DNA from: Treponema sp. UBA6988
GTDB taxonomy: Bacteria > Spirochaetota > Spirochaetia > Treponematales > Treponemataceae
NCBI GenBank assembly: GCA_002448445.1
Contig: DJYC01000006.1
Location: 1-16,642, forward strand
Reading direction: 5' to 3'
DNA: 16,642 nucleotides
In this document: positions 13,392-16,642 of the stretch, piece after piece
Numbering within the stretch: the stretch's first letter is position 1
How the letters are laid out: every line of letters starts with the position of its first letter
The notes under the pieces: model-generated
Database searches by the model: none
The model's input: the letters and a program-made list of their open reading frames with translations, nothing else
What the model was told of the DNA's origin: nothing
Made by a program: the position numbers and the translations under genes

Positions 13392-13487
13392 CCGCATTGG
13401 AGCGGAACGGTCACCGAGCCCCGTCAAAGTGCCCCATGTCTACCCCAAAATCCGTTGCCCACGGTCACTGAGCCCAGTCGAAGTGCC
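13392..13487 (+). repeat. Hairpin modules with ATTGGA and TGAGCCCAGTCGAA loops
   Basis: CCGC/GCGG encloses ATTGGA (13392-13405). Two REP-like hairpins follow at 13409-13433 and 13463-13487, each GGTCAC paired with GTGCC around a TGAGCCCAGTCGAA-type loop; the first loop carries three changes. A third copy at 2523-2547 has GGTCCC/GGGCC arms, a compensated change. I recall similar CTGAGCC-GTCGAAG hairpins from many unrelated bacterial genomes. Confidence 0.7.
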
Positions 13488-13503
13488 GGGGCAGCCCGAA
13501 AAA

Positions 13504-13688
13504 CATTTGTCAAAATAAAATCCGGGTTCTTAGGGCGGAAGCCCTAAGCCGTGCCCAAGATGAGACGGTAGCAAGTGCGTACCGTCGAAGGTGGTTTGGA
13601 GGGGGAAAACCTGCGGGCTTCGGACTCCGAGCTGGTTTTCCCCCTCCAAAGTCAGGGGTCCAAGGGTCCGCCCTTGAAAACTAACTTC
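13504..13688 (+). repeat. Family A intergenic element, copy A2 (full length)
   Basis: In order: CATTTGTCA at the 5' edge; CTTAGGGC/GCCCTAAG with a GGAA tetraloop (13529-13548); GACGGTA/TACCGTC around GCAAGTGCG (13564-13586); a perfect 17-bp stem (13595-13611 with 13634-13650); and CAAGGG/CCCTTG (13661-13676). It ends 4 bp before the argC -35. Copy A3 (14850-15075) shares the plan with different but still paired stems. Confidence 0.85.
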
Positions 13689-13692
13689 ATTC

Positions 13693-13721
13693 TTGCACAA
13701 AACCCGCATAGAAACTATAAT
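13693..13721 (+). promoter_or_regulatory. argC promoter
   Basis: TTGCAC (13693-13698), a 17-bp spacer and a perfect TATAAT (13716-13721). The start would fall near 13728, only about 11 nt before the ATG, so the Shine-Dalgarno AAAGAGG (13727-13733) lies at the very 5' end of the mRNA. No ARG-box operator is obvious. Confidence 0.7.
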
Positions 13722-13738
13722 TAGGCAAAGAGGTTTTT

Positions 13739-14839
13739 ATGGAAAAGATTAAAGTTGGAATTATCGGCTCAACGGGATATGCAGGCGTGGAACTCTTCAG
13801 AATCTTGCTCCGCCACCCGGGAGTAGAAAAGATATTCTGCTCAAGCGTAAGCTTCGAAGGCCAGCAGATTGACGGTGTTTACCAGAACCTTATAGGCCAG
13901 ATGGACGGCAAGTGCGACGGAAAGCTCTTAACAGCAGACGAAGTAAAAGAAAAAAGCGACATAATCTTTACCGCACTCCCCCACGGCATTGCAGAAGAAT
14001 ATGCAGACTACTGCCTTTCACACGGCAAAAAGCTCATAGACCTTAGCGCAGACTTCCGCTACGGCATGGACGAAGAAACTTTCAAGACCTGGTACAAAAA
14101 GGAATACCGCTTCCCCAAAACCCACGAAGTAAGCGTCTACGGCTCACCGGAAATGAACCGCGAGCAAATCAAGAAAGCCTCCATAATCGGAAACCCCGGC
14201 TGCTACGTTACAAGCGCAACCCTGGGACTGCTTCCAATGCTAAAGAAAGGCCTTGTCAACACAGACTGCATCATCGTTGACTCAAAAAGCGGCGTTACAG
14301 GAAGCGGCCGCACCCCCTCAATGGCAAACCAGTTCTGCGAATGTGGCGAAAGCTTTAGCGCCTACAAAATTGGAGCCCACCGCCACCAGAGCGAAATTGA
14401 GCGCAACATGACAACCCTTGCCGGCAAAAAGACAAACGTCATCTTTACCCCCCACCTTCTGCCCCAAAACCGCGGAATCCTAAGCACAATCTATGCCCCG
14501 CTCACAGACGAGGCCTCCACTTCCCTAAAGCAAAAGGCAGACAAAGAATTTGAAGGCGACATGGCAAGCGCAATCCGTGCAATCTACACAGAAGCCTACA
14601 AAAACGAACCGTTTGTCCGCGTGCTCCCAGCCGGAGTTGCCCCAACAACCAGAACAATCCGCTACTCAAACTACTGCGACCTCCAGGTTTACGTAGTCAA
14701 CGGCGGCAAAATGCTGGAAGTAGTAAGCGTCCTTGACAACATGATAAAAGGCGCATCCGGCCAAGCCGTCCAAAACATGAACCTAATGTTCGGCTACCCA
14801 GAAACCTGCGCCATAGACTTCATCCCCCCCGCCTTCTAA
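13739..14839 (+). CDS. argC: N-acetyl-gamma-glutamyl-phosphate reductase
   Basis: ArgC makes N-acetylglutamate semialdehyde from the acyl phosphate with NADPH, the third step of arginine synthesis, in the cytoplasm. The 366-residue product has the nucleotide-binding GSTGYAG at 10-16, the catalytic cysteine C155 in GNPGCYVT, GVTGSGRTPS near 185-194, and the catalytic histidine H216 in GAHRHQSEI. The C155-H216 spacing of 61 matches characterised enzymes. It is slightly long, within the family range. The ATG at 13739 has AAAGAGG 5 nt upstream. No other arginine gene lies in the window, so it is not in an arg cluster here; gpsA follows after a repeat element and its own promoter. Confidence 0.97.
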   Translation: MEKIKVGIIGSTGYAGVELFRILLRHPGVEKIFCSSVSFEGQQIDGVYQNLIGQMDGKCDGKLLTADEVKEKSDIIFTALPHGIAEEYADYCLSHGKKLIDLSADFRYGMDEETFKTWYKKEYRFPKTHEVSVYGSPEMNREQIKKASIIGNPGCYVTSATLGLLPMLKKGLVNTDCIIVDSKSGVTGSGRTPSMANQFCECGESFSAYKIGAHRHQSEIERNMTTLAGKKTNVIFTPHLLPQNRGILSTIYAPLTDEASTSLKQKADKEFEGDMASAIRAIYTEAYKNEPFVRVLPAGVAPTTRTIRYSNYCDLQVYVVNGGKMLEVVSVLDNMIKGASGQAVQNMNLMFGYPETCAIDFIPPAF

Positions 14840-14849
14840 TAAACCAAAT

Positions 14850-15075
14850 CATTTTGTTGATATAATCCCGGGTTCTTAGGCATATCGCGAAACGTTGAGC
14901 GATATGGCCCTAAGCCGTGCCGGGATGAGACGGTAGCAAGTGCGTACCGTCGAAGGGGTTTAAGGGGGAACTTGCAACGCAGTTTCCAGCAGGGAAAACC
15001 CTCGCTTCGGAGTAGGGGGTTTTCCCTCCCCTTAAATTTGGGGGTTGCAGGGGCACTCCCCTGTAAATCCAACTC
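14850..15075 (+). repeat. Family A intergenic element, copy A3 (full length)
   Basis: In order: an extended -10-like TGA-TATAAT (14858-14866); outer stem ATCCCGG/CCGGGAT (14865-14871 with 14920-14926); CTTAGG/CCTAAG (14875-14880 with 14909-14914) capped by CATATCGC/GCGATATG (14881-14888 with 14899-14906); GACGGTA/TACCGTC around GCAAGTGCG (14929-14951); TTTAAGGGG/CCCCTTAAA (14959-14967 with 15028-15036) enclosing a 10-bp GGGAAAACCC stem (14992-15001 with 15017-15026); and CAGGGG/CCCCTG (15048-15063). It fills almost all the space between argC and the gpsA promoter. Confidence 0.85.
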
Positions 15076-15104
15076 TTTATTTTTATCACCATATATGCTA
15101 TAAT
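15076..15104 (+). promoter_or_regulatory. gpsA promoter
   Basis: A perfect extended -10 TGC-TATAAT (15096-15104) lies 17 bp after a weak TTTATT (15076-15081). Transcription would start near 15111, giving a leader of about 24 nt with AAGAAGG (15123-15129) as the ribosome site. The promoter begins where repeat A3 ends. Confidence 0.65.
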
Positions 15105-15134
15105 AAACCAGATTTTCTTTTTAAGAAGGTTTTT

Positions 15135-16190
15135 ATGGACGTCAAAACTGTTGGAGTTATAGGTGCCGGCGCATGGGGCACAGCATTGGCTTGTTCCTTG
15201 GCACGCGGTGGACATAGCGTAGAAGTATGGGCAATGGAAGAAGACGTAGTTTCTTCTATTAATAATGAACACGAAAACAAACGCTACCTGCCGGGATACG
15301 CACTAGAGCCATCCTTAAAGGCCTCGTCAGACATCCGCAAAGTTGCAGACAACAAAGACTTTATCATAATGGGTAGCCCTTCCCTCTACCTTGCCCCCAC
15401 AATCGCAAAATTTTCAGACTTGCCAAGCATAAAAAGCGGCAAAAGCATAATCTGCGCCCTAACAAAGGGCTTCGTCCCGTCCCAGAGCGGCCCAAAATTC
15501 GTCCTGGAAACAATGGAAGAAGCCCTGCCAGCCTGCTACAAAGACGCCACAGTCTACATAGCAGGCCCCTCCCACGCAGAAGAAGTAGCCATGGGAAAAA
15601 TCACAGGCCTCATCACAGCCAGTAACCACCACCGCAACGCAATCCGCGTAAGAGACCTTTTGCGCGCAAGCAAGGGACTCTTGGCCTACGCATCATTCGA
15701 CACAATCGGCGTACAAGTCTGTGCAGCCGTAAAAAACGTAGTCGCCGTAGTCTACGGAAGCCTAGATGCCCTTTCCCAGACAAGCTCCATCTTTGGAGAC
15801 AACACGGAAAGCCTGCTCATGGCCGCCGGCCTTAACGAAATCCAAAAAATCGGAGTGGCACTCGGCGCAACACACCCGCAAACCTTCACATCCATAAGCG
15901 GAGTCGGAGACCTGGACGTAACCTGCAAATCAAAATACGGCCGCAACAGAAAGTTCGGACAAGACATAATCCAGACGGACATGCTAGACCGCTTTGCAAA
16001 CCTTGACGACCTAATTGCAAACGTAAAAAAAGTCGGCTACCTGCCAGAAGGAGCAATCGCCTGCAAATACGTCCACCAAATAGCAGAGCAGCACAATCTT
16101 AAGCTTCCCATCTGCGATGCCCTCTTCCGCGTACTAAACAAAGAAGCAACCGCCCAGGAATGCCTGGAAGAACTGGTAGGCCTCCGTTAG
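15135..16190 (+). CDS. gpsA: NAD(P)-dependent glycerol-3-phosphate dehydrogenase
   Basis: GpsA reduces dihydroxyacetone phosphate to glycerol-3-phosphate, the backbone precursor of phospholipids, in the cytoplasm. The 351-residue product has the Rossmann motif GAGAWGTALA at 10-19, KGF near 111-113, GPSHAEEVA at 144-152, catalytic K200 in AAVKNVVAV, and the GVGDLDVTCKSKYGRNRKFG signature at 256-275. It is a little longer than the usual 330-340 residues. The frame is open upstream to 15045, but the ATG at 15135 is chosen: AAGAAGG lies 5 nt upstream, the Rossmann motif sits at its normal distance, and the promoter is inside the extension. The gene is probably monocistronic; more than 450 bp of repeats follow with no obvious terminator. 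Confidence 0.97.
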   Translation: MDVKTVGVIGAGAWGTALACSLARGGHSVEVWAMEEDVVSSINNEHENKRYLPGYALEPSLKASSDIRKVADNKDFIIMGSPSLYLAPTIAKFSDLPSIKSGKSIICALTKGFVPSQSGPKFVLETMEEALPACYKDATVYIAGPSHAEEVAMGKITGLITASNHHRNAIRVRDLLRASKGLLAYASFDTIGVQVCAAVKNVVAVVYGSLDALSQTSSIFGDNTESLLMAAGLNEIQKIGVALGATHPQTFTSISGVGDLDVTCKSKYGRNRKFGQDIIQTDMLDRFANLDDLIANVKKVGYLPEGAIACKYVHQIAEQHNLKLPICDALFRVLNKEATAQECLEELVGLR

Positions 16191-16257
16191 TCCCTTAAAA
16201 ATTCTCTGGAGCATACTGAATATTTAAACTGTGTCTGCCGCTACCCGGCAGCCAGAC

Positions 16258-16410
16258 CATGCAATTTTACCCTATCGCAAACAAACAGCGGCATGGAGGG
16301 CGCATTATTTTGTTATTTTAACAGCAAGTGAGTTTTCCAACGGGAAAACTCATGGTTAAAAAATTGCACGGATGCAATTTTTTAACACGCGCCCTTCCAA
16401 TCGGGGCTAG
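16258..16410 (-). repeat. Family B-like structured element, copy B4 (divergent)
   Basis: Read on the minus strand: GCCC/GGGC around GATTGGAA (16407-16391), H1 a perfect 14-bp stem (16386-16373 with 16368-16355) with a 4-nt loop, H2 a 10-bp TGAGTTTTCC/GGAAAACTCA stem (16352-16329), then GCGCCCTCCATG at the H3 place. A partial repeat of the H1 arm (TAAAATTGCA) follows near 16261-16270. The plan matches B2/B3 but the stem sequences are unrelated. Bases 16191-16257 hold a CTGCCG/CGGCAG hairpin near 16234-16250. Confidence 0.65.
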
Positions 16411-16477
16411 TCTTAATCTTCTCCCCAAAAAACAAAAAAATTCTTCCACGACTCAATATTCCTCAGCAAAAACCCCC

Positions 16478-16524
16478 GTTCCCTGCACTCGCAGCGCAGC
16501 GTCAAGCGGCCCGTCGAAGGGAAC
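16478..16524. repeat. Long-looped hairpin related to the GTCGAAG modules
   Basis: GTTCCC (16478-16483) pairs with GGGAAC (16519-16524). The ends CCCTG and CCGTCGAAGGG match the hairpins at 2523-2547 and 13463-13487, but the loop is enlarged by GC-rich sequence. The surroundings, 16411-16477 and 16525-16609, are A-rich with no gene seen. Confidence 0.5.
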
Positions 16525-16609
16525 CTACCCAAAAAAAATCATTTGTTTTTAAACAAGAAACAAAAAGCCTCTCCCTAAACCTTCCAAAAAAAAGTTTCAC
16601 AAAAAAAAT

Positions 16610-16642
16610 CATCTGTCAAAAATTGGGGTTCTTAGGGGCTAG
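16610..16642 (+). repeat. Family A intergenic repeat, copy A4 (5' end only, cut by window edge)
   Basis: CATCTGTCAAAAATTGGGG then GTTCTTAGG matches the 5' edge of A2 (13504-13535) and A3 (14850-14880). The rest lies beyond the window. Orientation is the same as the other copies, so a plus-strand gene probably follows. Confidence 0.7.

Noticed and set aside
13504..13538. TTGTCA at 13507-13512 as a -35 box for the family A2 element
   Set aside because: The only -10-like sequence, TAAAAT at 13516-13521, is 3 bp away, far too close to form a promoter with it.
1..16642. tRNA, rRNA or insertion-sequence genes
   Set aside because: I looked through the intergenic regions and found no cloverleaf, rRNA segment or transposase frame.

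Overview
The window looks like a chromosomal segment of a spirochaete, most likely a host-associated Treponema. This is inferred from the rplM-rpsI-recX order, an N-terminal-HTH/C-terminal-receiver regulator, Treponema-like secreted and lipoprotein genes, and long intergenic spaces full of hairpin repeats. No 16S or other decisive marker is present. Both ends fall inside copies of the same repeat family (1-59 and 16610-16642), so the window may be an assembly contig broken at repeats.

Layout. Positions 1-2444, plus strand: repeat, promoter and two-hairpin leader, rplM, rpsI, recX, then an HTH-receiver regulator with its own promoter. Positions 2445-2871 hold only hairpin repeats. Positions 2872-6166, minus strand: a frameshifted secreted-protein gene, a 34-bp tandem repeat, a CYTH-domain gene that appears to be leaderless, and a DUF975-like membrane protein coupled to sppA. 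Positions 6399-7124, plus strand: a secreted protein of unknown function. Positions 7125-7613: structured repeats. Positions 7614-12439: a signalling locus made of a stand-alone HPt protein, a receiver/degenerate-GGDEF/EAL phosphodiesterase, and a convergent hybrid histidine kinase with two periplasmic solute-binding-like domains. This locus is bracketed by two inverted 197-bp repeat copies (7250-7446 and 12584-12780, about 92% identical by eye). Positions 12806-13225, minus strand: a small TPR-like lipoprotein gene. Positions 13226-16190, plus strand: repeats, argC, repeat, gpsA. Positions 16191-16642: repeats only.

How the genes work together. rplM and rpsI supply ribosomal proteins L13 and S9. 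The HPt, EAL and hybrid kinase genes together contain every step of a His-Asp-His-Asp phosphorelay, with cyclic-di-GMP hydrolysis as the probable output. The kinase lacks its own HPt domain and the neighbour supplies one. argC (arginine synthesis) and gpsA (glycerol-3-phosphate for phospholipids) are housekeeping genes, each preceded by a family A repeat that ends just before its promoter.

The most unusual content is non-coding. At least two families of multi-hairpin intergenic elements (A and B) keep their loops while their stems change with compensation on both arms. That points to selection on, or mobilisation of, a folded RNA or DNA form. Two minus-strand genes also show an extended -10 exactly 6 nt before the ATG, suggesting leaderless mRNAs.
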